Positions 34,371 to 45,403 are shown, counted from the first letter of the stretch. The stretch is DNA of 64,000 nt from Terasakiella sp. SH-1 (GCF_004564135.1 NZ_CP038255.1:2343501-2407500), one strand, 5' to 3'. Numbers and translations are program-made. Notes: generated by a model from the sequence alone, not told the origin.

Positions 34371-35210
34371 TTATTTGTCTTGTTTAATTTCTTTACCGTC
34401 TGCATCAAACAGCTTGATTTCCGCTTTTTTGCGCAAGCTATCCACATAAGTCTTCACAGCTTCATTGGCAATTTTACCCTTGATCTGCTCTTCAGACTCT
34501 TCCAGGCTCGGTGCTTTGGACTGACGTGTCTCTTCAACCTTGATCACGTGGAAGCCAAACTGGGTTTTCACCGCTTCTTTGGTGAATTCCCCTTTTTTCA
34601 GAGAAAAGGCTGCTGCTTCAAATTCCGGCACCATCATGCCTTTGCCAAAGAACCCAAGATCACCACCATTGGGGCCAGACGGGCCTGTGGATTTCGTCTT
34701 TGCCAGCTCAACAAAGTCTGCACCGCCTTTAAGCTCTTTGATCACCGCATCGGCTTCTTCTTTTTTCTCAACCAAAATGTGACGGGCATGGACTTCCATT
34801 TGCGGGGTGAAGTCTTTGACCATTTTATCATATTCCGCCTTAACAGCCTTATCCGTCATCTTGGCTTCGGCAAATTTGGTCAGATGTTCACGCTGGAGTA
34901 CATGTTCTTCGATGCTCATCATGCGCTTTTTGAAATCTTCTGTTTTATGCACGCCGTTCATACGCGCAGCAGCAGCCACCAGTTTACGATCAGCAATGGA
35001 ATTGATCAGCATGCTTTGGATCATTTCAAGCGGCATGGCCTGAGCCTGACCACCCATAGCTTTTTGCGCTTCGATCAGCTCTGAATAAAAGATGTTCGCC
35101 CCGTTCACAGTGGCAACCACACGGTCTTTTTGATGGTCATCAGCCAAAGCCGGAAGTGAAAGTGCCAGTGCGCCAGCCAATGCCAAACCACGGAATGTTG
35201 TTTTCAACAT
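34371..35210 (-). CDS. Parvulin-type peptidyl-prolyl isomerase (PrsA/SurA-like), exported
   Basis: 279 aa from the ATG at 35210, which has AGGGA upstream and gives a clean signal peptide (MLKTTFRGLALAGALALS to PALADD). A longer frame to 35342 would hide it. After an N-terminal helical chaperone part, the parvulin domain (about 135-230) contains VHARHILVEKKEEADAVI, GPSGPNGGDLGFFGKGMM and FGFHVIKVEE. It assists folding of exported proteins. Situated just upstream of divergently transcribed secA. Confidence 0.9.
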   Translation of the reverse strand: MLKTTFRGLALAGALALSLPALADDHQKDRVVATVNGANIFYSELIEAQKAMGGQAQAMPLEMIQSMLINSIADRKLVAAAARMNGVHKTEDFKKRMMSIEEHVLQREHLTKFAEAKMTDKAVKAEYDKMVKDFTPQMEVHARHILVEKKEEADAVIKELKGGADFVELAKTKSTGPSGPNGGDLGFFGKGMMVPEFEAAAFSLKKGEFTKEAVKTQFGFHVIKVEETRQSKAPSLEESEEQIKGKIANEAVKTYVDSLRKKAEIKLFDADGKEIKQDK

Positions 35211-35407
35211 AGAAATGATCCCTAAAACAGGTGTTATGAAAAATCGTTTAAAAGCATAATGCACATCTATTTTCAGACGTCCAGATTTTATCAGTAACCC
35301 GATTGTAACAGGTATGTGTAATTGACAGACGGGCCGAACCATTCTATCTCTGTCCGGTTCGTAATTTTTATACGATCCACAACTATCTTTTTACTCAGGG
35401 GATTTCC

Positions 35408-38116
35408 ATGTTTGGCGCTATTGCCCGTAAGCTTTTCGGCACTGCTAACGAACGCTATATTAAAGGTCTGCAAAAATACGTTGATGGCATCAACGCACTT
35501 GAAAGCGAACTTGAACCTTTAAGCGATGACGATCTGCGTGCGCGCACAGACTGGCTGCGCACACGTGTAGCTGATGGTGAAACCCTTGATGACGTTCTGG
35601 TCGATGCCTTCGCCACTGTACGCGAAGCCGCCAAGCGCGCCATTGGCCTGCGCCATTATGATGTGCAGCTGCTTGGTGGTATTGTGCTTCATCGCGGCCA
35701 GATCGCTGAAATGGCAACGGGTGAAGGTAAAACACTGGTTGCCACACTGGCCGCTTACCTCAACGCCCTTGAAGGCAAAGGTGTGCATGTGGTCACCGTC
35801 AACGACTATCTCGCCAAACGTGACAGCGACTGGATGGGCAAGGTTTATAACTTCCTGGGCATGAGCACATCCTGCATCCTCAATTCCATGGATGATGTGC
35901 AGCGCCAGGAAGCCTACGCCTGTGACATTACCTATGCCACCAACAACGAACTGGGCTTTGACTATCTGCGTGATAATATGAAATTCACGCTGGAAACCAT
36001 GGTTCAGCGCCCGTTCAACTTCGCCATCGTCGATGAAGTCGACTCCATTTTGATTGACGAAGCGCGGACACCGCTGATTATTTCCGGCCCCTCTGATGAC
36101 AGTTCCGAACTGTATGGTGCGGTGGACAGCATTATCCCGCATCTGAGTGAAGATGATTATGAAAAGGACGAAAAGGTTAAATCCGTCGCCTTGTCTGAAA
36201 AAGGTGTGGAAACAGCCGAAGAACTGCTGCGCCAAGCCGGCCTGCTGGAAAGCGGTGGCCTCTATGATCTGGGTAATGTGTCCTTGCTGCACCATGTAAA
36301 CTCTGCCCTTCGTGCGCACCACATCTTCACCAACGGGGTGGATTATCTGGTGAAAGATGGCAAAGTCATGATCGTTGATGAATTCACTGGCCGTGTTATG
36401 GATGGGCGTCGTTATTCCGATGGTCTGCACCAGGCACTGGAAGCCAAAGAAAACGTAACAGTTCAACAGGAAAATCAGACACTGGCGTCTGTGACCTTCC
36501 AGAATTATTTCCGCCTTTATCCGAAACTGTCCGGCATGACCGGTACAGCCATGACCGAGGCAGGCGAATTTGCCGAGATTTACAAGCTGGAAGTGGTCGA
36601 CATGCCGACCAACCGCGTGATCTCGCGGAAAGATTTCGATGATGAAGTCTATCGCACACGTGGCGAAAAGATTAACGCCATCGTCCAACAAATTGAAGAT
36701 TGTGTGAAACGCAAACAACCAATCCTTGTCGGTACGGTTTCGATTGAACAATCCGAAGAACTGGCCCGTGCGCTGAAAAAGAAAAAAATCAAGCACGAAG
36801 TCCTCAACGCCAAACAGCATGAGCGCGAAGCCTATATTGTTGCTCAGGCTGGTGTACCGGGTGCGGTCACGATCGCTACCAACATGGCAGGCCGTGGGAC
36901 GGATATTCAGCTGGGTGGTAACTTGGACATGCGGGTCAGCACGGAACTGGGTGAAAACCCGACTGATGATCAAATCGAAAAAATCCGTGAAGAAATCGCA
37001 ACTGACAAGCAAGTCGCACTGGATGCGGGTGGTCTTTATGTTCTGGGTACAGAACGTCACGAAAGCCGCCGTATTGATAACCAGCTGCGTGGCCGTTCTG
37101 GTCGTCAGGGTGATGTGGGTGCGTCTAAATTCTACCTGTCACTTGAAGATGACCTGATGCGCATCTTTGGCTCAGAACGTATGGACAGCATGTTGACCAA
37201 GCTGGGTCTTGAAGAAGGCGAAGCCATCGTTCACCCTTGGATCAATAAAGCCCTGGAAAAAGCCCAGCAGAAAGTGGAAGCGCGTAACTTTGATATGCGT
37301 AAGCAGCTGCTGAAATTTGACGATGTGATGAATGACCAGCGTAAGGTGATCTTTGAACAGCGCCGTGAAATGATGTCCACAGATGATGTGTCTGAGACCA
37401 TTTCCGACATGCGCTATGAAGTGATCGACACCATCGTTGATAAATGTATCCCGGAAAAAGCGTACGCAGAACAATGGGATACCGATAGTTTACATGAAGA
37501 AGTCTTACGCGTCTTTAACCTTGACCTGCCATTACAGGATTGGGCGAAAGAAGAAGGCGTGGCCGATGAAGAAATTCGCAAACGCATCATTGACGAAGTT
37601 GACCGTAAAATGGCCGCCAAGGTTGCCAATTATGGGGAAGAAGTCTGGCGTTCTGTTGAAAAATCCGTTCTGCTGCAACTGCTCGACACCATCTGGAAAG
37701 AACACCTGCTGGCACTGGACCATCTGCGCCAAGGCATTGGCCTGCGTGCCTATGCCCAGCGTGATCCGCTGAACGAATATAAAGCTGAAGCGTTCAACCT
37801 GTTTGAAGAAATGATCTCCATCCTGCGTGATCGTGTCATTACTCTTCTGGCCCATGTGGAACTGCAAGTCGGTTCTGCCGAAGAAGAGTTGGAAGCTTAC
37901 AACCAGCATGATGATCAGGTCATGTCTGAAAGCCGTACAGACCCAGCAATGGCAGGTCAACAAGATGACACGCCGGAATATGGTTCTGCCACACCGCGCA
38001 GCAACAAGCCGGCTGATCACATTGATCCCAACGATCCCAGCACATGGGGCAAAGTCTCACGTAATGCCCCCTGCCCGTGTGGCTCTGGCAAAAAATTCAA
38101 ACATTGCCATGGCTAA
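35408..38116 (+). CDS. secA: Preprotein translocase ATPase SecA
   Basis: 902 aa, full length. Walker A region [13 protein letters not shown] (about 101-113), DEAD-type [17 protein letters not shown], the second helicase half with [14 protein letters not shown] and RGRSGRQGD, and the C-terminal zinc motif [14 protein letters not shown]. It drives proteins through SecYEG by ATP hydrolysis. The ATG follows an AGGGG ribosome binding site. A cytochrome c gene overlaps its last 8 bases. Confidence 0.99.
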   Translation: MFGAIARKLFGTANERYIKGLQKYVDGINALESELEPLSDDDLRARTDWLRTRVADGETLDDVLVDAFATVREAAKRAIGLRHYDVQLLGGIVLHRGQIAEMATGEGKTLVATLAAYLNALEGKGVHVVTVNDYLAKRDSDWMGKVYNFLGMSTSCILNSMDDVQRQEAYACDITYATNNELGFDYLRDNMKFTLETMVQRPFNFAIVDEVDSILIDEARTPLIISGPSDDSSELYGAVDSIIPHLSEDDYEKDEKVKSVALSEKGVETAEELLRQAGLLESGGLYDLGNVSLLHHVNSALRAHHIFTNGVDYLVKDGKVMIVDEFTGRVMDGRRYSDGLHQALEAKENVTVQQENQTLASVTFQNYFRLYPKLSGMTGTAMTEAGEFAEIYKLEVVDMPTNRVISRKDFDDEVYRTRGEKINAIVQQIEDCVKRKQPILVGTVSIEQSEELARALKKKKIKHEVLNAKQHEREAYIVAQAGVPGAVTIATNMAGRGTDIQLGGNLDMRVSTELGENPTDDQIEKIREEIATDKQVALDAGGLYVLGTERHESRRIDNQLRGRSGRQGDVGASKFYLSLEDDLMRIFGSERMDSMLTKLGLEEGEAIVHPWINKALEKAQQKVEARNFDMRKQLLKFDDVMNDQRKVIFEQRREMMSTDDVSETISDMRYEVIDTIVDKCIPEKAYAEQWDTDSLHEEVLRVFNLDLPLQDWAKEEGVADEEIRKRIIDEVDRKMAAKVANYGEEVWRSVEKSVLLQLLDTIWKEHLLALDHLRQGIGLRAYAQRDPLNEYKAEAFNLFEEMISILRDRVITLLAHVELQVGSAEEELEAYNQHDDQVMSESRTDPAMAGQQDDTPEYGSATPRSNKPADHIDPNDPSTWGKVSRNAPCPCGSGKKFKHCHG

Positions 38117-38465
38117 GAAAACCGCTCTTTTCTGTCTTTTAAGCGCTTTACTCTGTAGCCCCCTGCAAAGTAAAGCGCATGAGCATGAAGAAACGGGTGA
38201 GGCCCTCTATCTCAAATATTGCGCACCCTGTCATGGAACGGATGGGTCAGGAAATGGAAAAGAGGGTATCCGGCTTTCACCGCCACCTGCGGACTTACGC
38301 CTTGCCATGGGCGAACAGATTATTTCAGATGAATATCTGATGTGGACCATCCGTGAAGGTGGGCAAAACATCCACACCGACATGCCCTCTTTCGAAGAAA
38401 GCAGCGCACTTACCCAGCGCGAAGCTTACAAGATTATTCGTTATCTTTGGGATGCGTTTAAGTAA
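38109..38465 (+). CDS. Small periplasmic cytochrome c
   Basis: 118 aa, beginning at an ATG inside the last codons of secA (8-base overlap). A signal peptide ([16 protein letters not shown] to KAHE) is followed by the haem motif CAPCHG near residue 38, [11 protein letters not shown] and a possible distal ligand Met in TDMPSF, all typical of class I c-type cytochromes. The redox partner is not indicated by neighbours. Confidence 0.88.
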   Translation: MAKKTALFCLLSALLCSPLQSKAHEHEETGEALYLKYCAPCHGTDGSGNGKEGIRLSPPPADLRLAMGEQIISDEYLMWTIREGGQNIHTDMPSFEESSALTQREAYKIIRYLWDAFK

Positions 38466-38471
38466 TTCAAG

Positions 38472-38537
38472 TCGTTCCCACAAAAGTGGGAACCTCCATC
38501 CATCATTCAAGAGATCCCCGCATTCGCGAGGATGGCC
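38472..38537. repeat. REP-type intergenic palindrome
   Basis: GTTCCCAC-AAAA-GTGGGAAC (38474-38493) and a second imperfect stem ATCCCCGCATTCGCGAGGAT form a palindromic unit of the kind scattered between genes in alphaproteobacteria. It lies in the convergent gap after the cytochrome gene and may also act as a terminator. Confidence 0.6.
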
Positions 38538-38605
38538 GTTCTCCGACTCAGGGTCAGGAGCTATTAATTTACTGAGTTTGGCGGCGCTAAAAATAGGTCC
38601 TGGCC

Positions 38606-39619
38606 CTAACGGATTGGCATGGCATACATCATGCCGCCATCTTTCCACAAGGCATTAAGGCCGCGTTCCATTTTCAAACTGCTGCCCTGACCAAGATTGC
38701 GTTCAAAGAACTCTCCATAATTCCCCAATGTCTTGATGGTATCAAGTAACCAGCTTTCACGCAGGCGCAACGGCTTGCCAATGCCTTCATCCACCCCCAG
38801 CATAAAACGTACAACCTGGCTATTTTTCTTTTGCATATCTTCCACGTTGGCTTTTGTAATGCCACGCTCTTCAGCCTCAATCAGGCCATAAACCAGCCAT
38901 TTGACGATATCATACCATTCACCGTCATCATCACGTACCACAGGCCCCAACGGCTCTTTGGACAAGGATGTCTTGAGAAATACATAATCTTTAGGGTTGG
39001 GAGCACTGGTTGCCACAATCGCGGTTAAAGCCGACTGGTCGGCGGCATAGAGATCACACTGGCCTGAAAAGAAAAAGTTGTTTAATCCTTCGCGAGAATT
39101 AAACATTTTAATGGTGATATCCTTGCCACTGACTTCGCCATATTCACGTACCGTTTCCAATGTTGTCGTGCCCGCCGCAACACACAGCGAGCCCTGTTTC
39201 ACCTCATCAAGAGAGGAAACACCAATAGATTTATGGGCGAGAATTCCCAGTTGATCATAAAATGTCACACCGGGGTAATCAATGCCATAAGAGCTATCAC
39301 GAGTGAAAGTCCAGGTGGTGGAACGCAACAAAATATCAATCTGCCTGCGTTGCAAGGCTGTAAAACGTGTTTGGGCATTAAGGGGAATAAACTGCGCCTT
39401 GCTTGGATCATTGAAAATCGTGACAGCCAAGGCACGGCAAAAATCCACTTCAAACCCTTGCCAGGTTCCCAATTCATTTAAAAAAGCAAAACCAAAATGC
39501 TGTTCATCCACCCCACAAGTCACATGGCCGCGTTCCAGCACATCATCCAGCGTCGCCGCTTCTGCTTTTAAAACTGAAAAAGACAGAAAAACAAATAATC
39601 CCGCAACCAAGAACCGCAT
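38606..39619 (-). CDS. Amino-acid ABC transporter substrate-binding protein (AapJ-like)
   Basis: 337 aa from the ATG at 39619, which has GGGTGAG upstream and a signal peptide (MRFLVAGLFVFLSFSVL to KAEAA). The mature part starts TLDDVLERGHVTCGVDEQ and contains GFEVDFCRALAVTIF, FTALQRRQIDILLRST and ADQSALTAIV, as in general L-amino-acid binding proteins. No permease or ATPase gene is next to it, so it is an orphan component. The longer open frame to 40147 runs through a tRNA gene and was not used. Confidence 0.88.
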   Translation of the reverse strand: MRFLVAGLFVFLSFSVLKAEAATLDDVLERGHVTCGVDEQHFGFAFLNELGTWQGFEVDFCRALAVTIFNDPSKAQFIPLNAQTRFTALQRRQIDILLRSTTWTFTRDSSYGIDYPGVTFYDQLGILAHKSIGVSSLDEVKQGSLCVAAGTTTLETVREYGEVSGKDITIKMFNSREGLNNFFFSGQCDLYAADQSALTAIVATSAPNPKDYVFLKTSLSKEPLGPVVRDDDGEWYDIVKWLVYGLIEAEERGITKANVEDMQKKNSQVVRFMLGVDEGIGKPLRLRESWLLDTIKTLGNYGEFFERNLGQGSSLKMERGLNALWKDGGMMYAMPIR

Positions 39620-39751
39620 CAAGCTCACCCTTTTTGCATTGAAAACACCCAACCATATCTTGTTTTCAAGCTTTAGGCAAAACTCTATATTATTTGCGGT
39701 ATGACTAGGCCCTCCCGAGGGCCTTCTCAATCTATACAGGGAGTTCCAGCA

Positions 39752-40048
39752 ATGCCTGCTGCAAAAGTATATTCTATCGTCGATGTTGAAATTCTTGATC
39801 CGGCTCTTTTTCAAAAATACGTCGATGGACATCAAAAAACACTTGAACCATTTGGTGGACGTTTTCTGGTTGCTGGTGGTAATTTTGATGTCATTGAAGG
39901 CGACTGGACCCCAAAAACAGTTGTCATTCATGAATGGCCAAACCGTGAGGCTTTTCAAAAATGGTATAATTCTGACGACTATACCCCCTGGAAACAAATC
40001 CGCCACCAGGCCGCAAAGGCAAATGTCATAGTGGTTGATGGCCTGTAA
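39752..40048 (+). CDS. DUF1330-family protein
   Basis: 98 aa from the ATG at 39752, which has AGGGAG about 9 bases upstream. AYVIVDVEI-like VYSIVDVEILDPALFQKY, the GGRFLVAGG turn and VVIHEWPNREAFQKWYNS are typical of DUF1330, a dimeric alpha-beta-barrel fold. The biochemical role is unknown. Monocistronic with its own terminator. Confidence 0.9.
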   Translation: MPAAKVYSIVDVEILDPALFQKYVDGHQKTLEPFGGRFLVAGGNFDVIEGDWTPKTVVIHEWPNREAFQKWYNSDDYTPWKQIRHQAAKANVIVVDGL

Positions 40049-40051
40049 AAA

Positions 40052-40082
40052 CAAAGCCCCAAGGGATAACCTCAGGGCTTTG
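40052..40082. terminator. Terminator between DUF1330 gene and tRNA-Thr
   Basis: CAAAGCCC (40052-40059) pairs with GGGCTTTG (40075-40082). It can serve both the plus-strand gene and the minus-strand tRNA that converge on it. Confidence 0.7.
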
Positions 40083-40086
40083 ATAA

Positions 40087-40161
<75 letters not shown>

Positions 40162-40276
40162 ATACATGCGTTTGTGGGCTCGGCTTATCGCATAGGCCAT
40201 AAAAACGTTCAAGTGCTTTTTTACAAAAATCGTACTTTTACTTGACCGTTTTCAGCCAATCAGGCACCTATAGGTC

Positions 40277-40420
40277 ATGAGTGACAAGAAACCACATATC
40301 ACCTCAGAAAAGCAGGATGAAAAAAAGGCCAAGGAAGCCCGTTTGGCCGAAGCCCTGAGGGCAAATTTACGCCGTCGCAAAGCCCAGACCAAAGCCCGTA
40401 AAACAGACGATAAGGCTTAG
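40277..40420 (+). CDS. Small basic conserved-type protein upstream of murA
   Basis: 47 aa: starts MSDKKPHITSEKQDEKKAK and ends in an Arg/Lys-rich tail with RANLRRRKAQTKARK. It is predicted to be one long charged helix. Similar short basic proteins of this kind sit before murA in related alphaproteobacteria, from memory. The 92-base gap to murA suggests co-transcription. Function unknown; nucleic-acid binding would fit the charge. Confidence 0.65.
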   Translation: MSDKKPHITSEKQDEKKAKEARLAEALRANLRRRKAQTKARKTDDKA

Positions 40421-40512
40421 GCGATTTCTTTGCTTGAGACTCTGCCAGCTTTGCTTTAAAAGGCTGCTTGAAATTTCATCTCTCAGATTGCTGAACATAA
40501 GGAATACCATTA

Positions 40513-41808
40513 ATGGACAGAATCCACATTCGCGGCGGACAGAGCCTGCGAGGGTCCATTCACATTGGCGGCGCGAAAAACGCAGCCCTGCCCCTGATGG
40601 CCGCCAGCCTGCTGTCTGAAGAAACACTGACCCTTTCCAACCTGCCCCATCTGGTGGATATCACCACCATGACTCACCTGTTGGCAGAACTGGGTGTGGA
40701 AGTCGGCATGAACGGCCATAACCCCAATGGCGGGCATATTGGTCGTGTCTTTGAACTCACCGCCCATGATGTGGGACGCACGGTTGCCCCTTATGATGTG
40801 GTGCGCCGCATGCGTGCTTCTGTCCTCGTGCTTGGTCCATTGCTCGCGCGCTATGGCAAAGGTAAAGTCTCCCTGCCCGGTGGTTGCGCTATTGGTACAC
40901 GCCCGGTGGATATTCACCTGTCTGCACTGGAACAAATGGGTGCACAGATTGAACTGAAAGAAGGTTACATTGTGGCCGAGGCCCCCAAAGGCTTGCAGAG
41001 TGCCCATATCACCTTCCCTATGGTGTCCGTTGGTGCCACAGAAAACCTGTTGATGGCGGCAACACTGGCCAAGGGTGAAACCGTACTATCCAATTCCGCG
41101 CGCGAACCTGAAATTACCGATCTTGCCAATTGCTTGGTCGCCATGGGCGCACAGATTGAAGGCATCGGCAGCGATACATTGCGCATTCAAGGGGTGGAAA
41201 AACTCCATGGTGCGGAATATTCCGTTCTGCCAGATCGCATTGAAACCGGTTCTTACGCTGTCGCAGCCGCAGTGACCCAGGGTGATTTAACCCTGCTTGG
41301 CACCCGTATGGAGCTGATTGAGTCCGTTGCCGAAGTCATGGCGAAATGCGGTGTAAACTTTGAAGAAGTTGAAAACGGCATTCGTGTCTGGACAGACGGT
41401 CCGATCAAGGGTGTGGATGTGATGACCGAACCATTCCCCGCCTTCCCAACAGATATGCAAGCACAATTCATGGTGATGATGGCCGTGTCCAACGGGGCCT
41501 CCATGATCACAGAATCGATTTTTGAAAACCGTTTCATGCATGTGCCTGAACTGAACCGTATGGGCGCAGATATTAACGTCCATGGTCGTTCTGCCATCGT
41601 GCGCGGCGTTGAAAGGCTGTCTGGTGCGCCTGTTATGGCGACAGATTTACGTGCCTCCATGTCATTGGTCTTGGCAGGGCTTGCAGCCGAAGGTGAAACC
41701 ATAGTAAACCGCGTCTATCATTTGGACCGCGGTTATGAAGCCTTGGAACAAAAATTATCAGCCTGTGGGGCGATCATTGAGCGCGAAAAAGGCGCCCCTG
41801 CAGAATAA
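40513..41808 (+). CDS. murA: UDP-N-acetylglucosamine 1-carboxyvinyltransferase
   Basis: 431 aa. The N-terminus [20 protein letters not shown] and the catalytic-loop Cys in [15 protein letters not shown] (about 117) mark MurA, the first committed step of peptidoglycan synthesis and the target of fosfomycin. The Cys is present, so sensitivity is expected. Followed after 17 bases by hisG in the order usual for alphaproteobacteria. Confidence 0.98.
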   Translation: MDRIHIRGGQSLRGSIHIGGAKNAALPLMAASLLSEETLTLSNLPHLVDITTMTHLLAELGVEVGMNGHNPNGGHIGRVFELTAHDVGRTVAPYDVVRRMRASVLVLGPLLARYGKGKVSLPGGCAIGTRPVDIHLSALEQMGAQIELKEGYIVAEAPKGLQSAHITFPMVSVGATENLLMAATLAKGETVLSNSAREPEITDLANCLVAMGAQIEGIGSDTLRIQGVEKLHGAEYSVLPDRIETGSYAVAAAVTQGDLTLLGTRMELIESVAEVMAKCGVNFEEVENGIRVWTDGPIKGVDVMTEPFPAFPTDMQAQFMVMMAVSNGASMITESIFENRFMHVPELNRMGADINVHGRSAIVRGVERLSGAPVMATDLRASMSLVLAGLAAEGETIVNRVYHLDRGYEALEQKLSACGAIIEREKGAPAE

Positions 41809-41825
41809 AACCGGAGCACAAGAAC

Positions 41826-42494
41826 GTGTCTGAGCAAGAAAAACTGGTCATTGCCCTTCCAAAAGGGCGCATCCTTGACGAAGTGATGCCATTGGTGAAA
41901 GCCTGCGGGATTGAACCCGAAGCTGCTTTTTTCGATTCCAAATCCCGTGCGTTGAAATTTGCCACCAACCATGACCATATCGAAATTGTCCGTGTACGCA
42001 GTTTTGATGTTGCCACCTTCGTTGCTTTTGGTGCCGCCCAGATCGGTGTGTGTGGTGGTGATGTACTGCTGGAATTTGATTATCCTGAAATTTATGCCCC
42101 GCTGGATCTGGATATCGGTTATTGCCGCATTTGTGTGGCCGAACCGAAAGACTTATCCAAAGACGATGACCCAAGCCGTTGGTCCCACGTACGTGTGGCA
42201 ACAAAATACCCCAACATCACCAGCAAATATTTTGCCCAACGTGGTGTTCAGGCTGAATGTATCAAACTGAACGGTGCCATGGAACTGGCCCCAAACATGG
42301 GCCTGTGTTCGCGCATTGTTGATCTGGTTTCTACAGGATCGACACTGAAAGCCAATGGGCTGGTTGAGGTTGAACAGATTTGCGAGATCACATCGCGTTT
42401 GGCGGTGAACCGTACTGCGTTGAAAACACGCCCAGAAGAAATCAAAGACCTGATTGAAAAATTCCGCGAGGCCGTCAATGACGTTTCGTCTTGA
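41826..42494 (+). CDS. hisG: ATP phosphoribosyltransferase, short form
   Basis: 222 aa, GTG start. The sequence [16 protein letters not shown] and the phosphoribosyl-binding [14 protein letters not shown] are HisG motifs. The short form lacks the regulatory C-terminal domain and needs HisZ as partner; hisZ is not in this window. It catalyses the first step of histidine synthesis. hisD overlaps its end by 17 bases. Confidence 0.97.
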   Translation: MSEQEKLVIALPKGRILDEVMPLVKACGIEPEAAFFDSKSRALKFATNHDHIEIVRVRSFDVATFVAFGAAQIGVCGGDVLLEFDYPEIYAPLDLDIGYCRICVAEPKDLSKDDDPSRWSHVRVATKYPNITSKYFAQRGVQAECIKLNGAMELAPNMGLCSRIVDLVSTGSTLKANGLVEVEQICEITSRLAVNRTALKTRPEEIKDLIEKFREAVNDVSS

Positions 42495-43776
42495 AACCAC
42501 ACAAGCTGATTTTGAAGACCAGTTTAGCGCCCTTCTCTCTGCCAAACGCGAAGAATCCCCGGATGTAAATAAGGTTGTTGAAGACATCCTTGCCGATGTG
42601 CGTGCCCGTGGCGATGAAGCTGTTGTTGAATATACCAACAAATTCGACCGTATGGACATTGCCATTGATGGGCTTGCCATTACAGCCGAAGAAATGGACC
42701 GCGAAATCGCCAAGGTTTCAGATGACGCCATGGCAGCCCTTAAGGTCGCTTCTGATCGCATCAAGGCATTTCACGCCAAACAATTACCAGAAGACCTCGA
42801 TTATACCGATGATGCAGGTGTGCGTTTGGGCTATCGCTGGAAAGCGGTTCAGGCTGCGGGCCTCTATGTTCCTGGCGGCACAGCAGCCTATCCGTCATCT
42901 GTCTTGATGAATGCCATTCCGGCCAAGGTGGCTGGCGTTGATCGTCTGGTCATGGTCGTGCCGACACCGGATGGGGTGATTAACCCCTTGGTGATGGCAG
43001 CGGCCCGTCTGTCCGGTGTAGATGAAATTTACCGTATCGGTGGCGCACAAGCTGTTGGCGCCTTGGCGTACGGGACAGAAACCATCAAACCCGTTGATAT
43101 TATCGTCGGCCCAGGCAATGCCTTTGTCGCAGCCGCCAAACGTCAGGTGTTCGGCACAGTCGGCATTGATATGATTGCTGGCCCCAGTGAAATTCTGGTC
43201 ATTGCCGATAATAAAAACGATCCGGCCTGGATGGCGGCAGACCTACTATCCCAAGCAGAACATGATACCGCCGCCCAATCCATCCTCATCACCGATGATG
43301 CCAATTATGCCCGCGCGGTTGAAGATGCCATTGAAACCCATCTGGAAACCCTGCCGCGTGCAGATATTGCGTCTGAAAGCTGGGAAGAACACGGCGCACT
43401 CGTCGTGGTGCAAAACTGGGATGAAGCCATCACCTTATGTGACCGCATTGCACCGGAACACCTGGAACTTGCGATTGATAACCCGGATGAGTTGGAACGT
43501 AAAATCCGCAACGCGGGCGCTGTCTTCATGGGGCGTTATACACCGGAAGCCATTGGCGACTATGTGGCAGGTCCAAACCATGTACTGCCCACAGCACGCA
43601 GCGCACGCTTTTCTTCCGGCCTTGGTGTGCTCAATTTCATGAAGCGCAACAGCTTGATCCAGTGTGATGCCCCCAGTCTGAATAATATCGGCCCGGCAGC
43701 TGTGACCTTGGCAAGAGAAGAAGGACTGGATGCCCACGGCCTGTCTGTCGCCATCCGTTTGAATGTGGAGCGCTAA
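42478..43776 (+). CDS. hisD: Histidinol dehydrogenase
   Basis: 432 aa from the ATG at 42478, overlapping hisG. Motifs include [20 protein letters not shown], the stretch [20 protein letters not shown] and the catalytic region [12 protein letters not shown]. It oxidises histidinol to histidine in two steps using a zinc ion and NAD. Followed by a REP-type palindrome. Confidence 0.98.
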   Translation: MTFRLETTQADFEDQFSALLSAKREESPDVNKVVEDILADVRARGDEAVVEYTNKFDRMDIAIDGLAITAEEMDREIAKVSDDAMAALKVASDRIKAFHAKQLPEDLDYTDDAGVRLGYRWKAVQAAGLYVPGGTAAYPSSVLMNAIPAKVAGVDRLVMVVPTPDGVINPLVMAAARLSGVDEIYRIGGAQAVGALAYGTETIKPVDIIVGPGNAFVAAAKRQVFGTVGIDMIAGPSEILVIADNKNDPAWMAADLLSQAEHDTAAQSILITDDANYARAVEDAIETHLETLPRADIASESWEEHGALVVVQNWDEAITLCDRIAPEHLELAIDNPDELERKIRNAGAVFMGRYTPEAIGDYVAGPNHVLPTARSARFSSGLGVLNFMKRNSLIQCDAPSLNNIGPAAVTLAREEGLDAHGLSVAIRLNVER

Positions 43777-43784
43777 ACTCTTCT

Positions 43785-43856
43785 CGTCATCCCCGTGAAA
43801 ACGGGGATCCAGAGTGCTTGAAACACGCCAGATTCCCAATCAAGTTGGGAATGACG
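43785..43856. repeat. REP-type intergenic palindrome
   Basis: CGTCATCCCCGT-GAAA-ACGGGGAT and GATTCCCAA-TCAAG-TTGGGAATGACG form two adjacent stems, and the outer CGTCAT/ATGACG also pair. The same style of element lies at 38472-38537. Confidence 0.75.
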
Positions 43857-43944
43857 CTGAGCTGTACGATTTCAGCCTTCCCCATTTTCTTTCTTTATGC
43901 TTTTATGCAGCCTATGACCTTGCACATCAAAAGGACAACAGCCC

Positions 43945-44424
43945 GTGCATCATTTGCAGAAAATTGCCAATATTCATATTGAAGAATTGGACGGCATCCG
44001 CCTGAAGCCCGAAGTCGAACATGAACGCAAAGTTGCGATTTTCGACCTGTTGGAAGAAAACTATTTCGCCCCTGTCGGCGATCAAACCGGGCCTTATGAT
44101 GTGCATCTTTCCATTGAAGATGGCAAACGCCTTGTTCTGGATGTGGCGATGGAAGGGGAAACGGATTTTTTCACCCAGATCAAAGTTCCCCTGATGCCTG
44201 TGCGCAAGATTGTCAAAGACTATTTCATGGTTTGTGACAGCTACTTTAAAGCCATTAAGACCGCCTCCCCTGCCCAAATCGAAGCCATTGATATGGGGCG
44301 ACGTGGCTTACACAATGAAGGGTCTGTGATCTTGCGCGAAAGACTGGAAGAAAAAGTGCGCATCGACCACGATACAGCACGACGCCTCTTTACGCTTGTC
44401 TGCGTTCTCCACATTCGCCAGTGA
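43945..44424 (+). CDS. UPF0262 family protein
   Basis: 159 aa, standard length. EHERKVAIFDLLEENYF, FTQIKVPLMPVRKIVKDYF and the C-terminal LEEKVRIDHDTARRLFTL are family signatures found across alphaproteobacteria in this gene order. Its function is unknown. A tyrosine-phosphatase-like gene follows after 7 bases. Confidence 0.93.
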   Translation: MHHLQKIANIHIEELDGIRLKPEVEHERKVAIFDLLEENYFAPVGDQTGPYDVHLSIEDGKRLVLDVAMEGETDFFTQIKVPLMPVRKIVKDYFMVCDSYFKAIKTASPAQIEAIDMGRRGLHNEGSVILRERLEEKVRIDHDTARRLFTLVCVLHIRQ

Positions 44425-44431
44425 GGCTGTG

Positions 44432-44878
44432 GTGAGCGAACTTCCTTCCGCCATTTTATTTTGCTGTACAATGAATGCCATTCGCTCGCCCATGGCCGAA
44501 GGTATCATGCGCCTCATTCATGGGCGACGGATTTATGTGAATTCCTGCGGTGTACGTTTGGGTCAGGAGACGGATGGATTCGCCATTGAAGTCATGGATG
44601 AAATTGGCATTGACCTCATCCAGCACACCCCCAAAACCTTCGATCAACTCGAAGACAGTTTTTATGACCAGATCATCAGCCTGTCCCCAGAAGCCCATCA
44701 CCATGCCTTGGAAATGGCTGCTTATATGGATTGTGAAGTCACCCTGTGGAATACTTTTGACCCCAGCCTGACATCAGGAAGCCGGGACCAACGTCTGGAT
44801 GCCTATCGCATGGTACGTGATCAATTGATGATGAAAATCAAACAGACCTTCCCGCGTCATCGCATTGGCGATGTATAA
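44432..44878 (+). CDS. Low-molecular-weight protein-tyrosine-phosphatase-like protein
   Basis: 148 aa from the GTG at 44432, which has GAGG upstream; an ATG at 44396 in the same frame would overlap the previous gene by 29 bases. The P-loop CTMNAIRSPMAEG gives the CX5RS motif, and the general-acid Asp lies in NTFDPSL near residue 110. Family members hydrolyse phosphotyrosine or related phosphates. Position between UPF0262 and infA is conserved in relatives. Confidence 0.87.
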   Translation: MSELPSAILFCCTMNAIRSPMAEGIMRLIHGRRIYVNSCGVRLGQETDGFAIEVMDEIGIDLIQHTPKTFDQLEDSFYDQIISLSPEAHHHALEMAAYMDCEVTLWNTFDPSLTSGSRDQRLDAYRMVRDQLMMKIKQTFPRHRIGDV

Positions 44879-44885
44879 TCCAGAC

Positions 44886-44941
44886 AAAAAAACACGCCAA
44901 CTTCGAGGGTATATAGAGGGCACTGAGATGAAGCTGGCGTG
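44886..44941 (-). terminator. Terminator of the Fur-box gene (convergent gap)
   Basis: CACGCCAACTTC (44893-44904) pairs imperfectly with GAAGCTGGCGTG (44930-44941). On the minus strand a run of seven T residues follows. Confidence 0.7.
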
Positions 44942-44980
44942 CTAAGGGGGTATATGGAGAATTCTTTATAAGATCGTAGT

Positions 44981-45187
44981 TTAGAAGAACTTTTTCGTGC
45001 GTTTCGCAGGCATGGCAAATTCACCTTTGCCTTTTTTCGCCGGACGATCAAGCATTGTCGCCGCCCACATGGCAACTGGAATTACACTGGCAACCGGTGC
45101 AACAGCTGCGGCCAAGACACAACCACCACCCATTGCAAGAGTACCCATATTTACGACTGAAGGCTTTGGCTTGTGAGGACGTGACAT
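44981..45187 (-). CDS. Small, probably iron-regulated, membrane-associated protein
   Basis: 68 aa: an N-terminal basic segment (MSRPHKPKPSVVN), a hydrophobic middle rich in Gly, Ala and Val (about 15-43) that could span the membrane once or twice, and a very basic tail (RPAKKGKGEF to KRTKKFF). A ribosome binding site (AAGGAG) lies before the ATG. A Fur-box-like site is 36 bases upstream, so expression is likely repressed by iron. No family recognised. Confidence 0.65.
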   Translation of the reverse strand: MSRPHKPKPSVVNMGTLAMGGGCVLAAAVAPVASVIPVAMWAATMLDRPAKKGKGEFAMPAKRTKKFF

Positions 45188-45222
45188 GATTTAGCTCCTT
45201 TGAATAACTCGTTACAGATATT

Positions 45223-45241
45223 AATAATCATTCTCATTTGC
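45223..45241 (-). promoter_or_regulatory. Fur-box-like site
   Basis: Read on the minus strand, GCAAATGAGAATGATTATT agrees with the 19-base Fur consensus at 14 positions, counted by eye. It sits 36 bases before the start codon of the 68-aa gene, where it could cover the promoter. Confidence 0.6.
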
Positions 45242-45403
45242 ATGTCAACAGCTTTTTTATGGTTTTTCTCAAAACATAAAATCATCCTGTTTTAAGCTCC
45301 CTTCCTTTCCTCCTGCTAAAAATACAAAAAATGCTTGACCTGAAAGGGATTCACGAGCATTTTCCCCACCAAACAAGCTTGACTTAAGATAAAGGATATA
45401 TCC

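Noticed and set aside
35519-37060. A 513-codon open frame antisense to secA
   Set aside because: It lies wholly opposite secA, has a His/Phe/Gln-rich composition typical of a codon shadow and no ribosome binding site.
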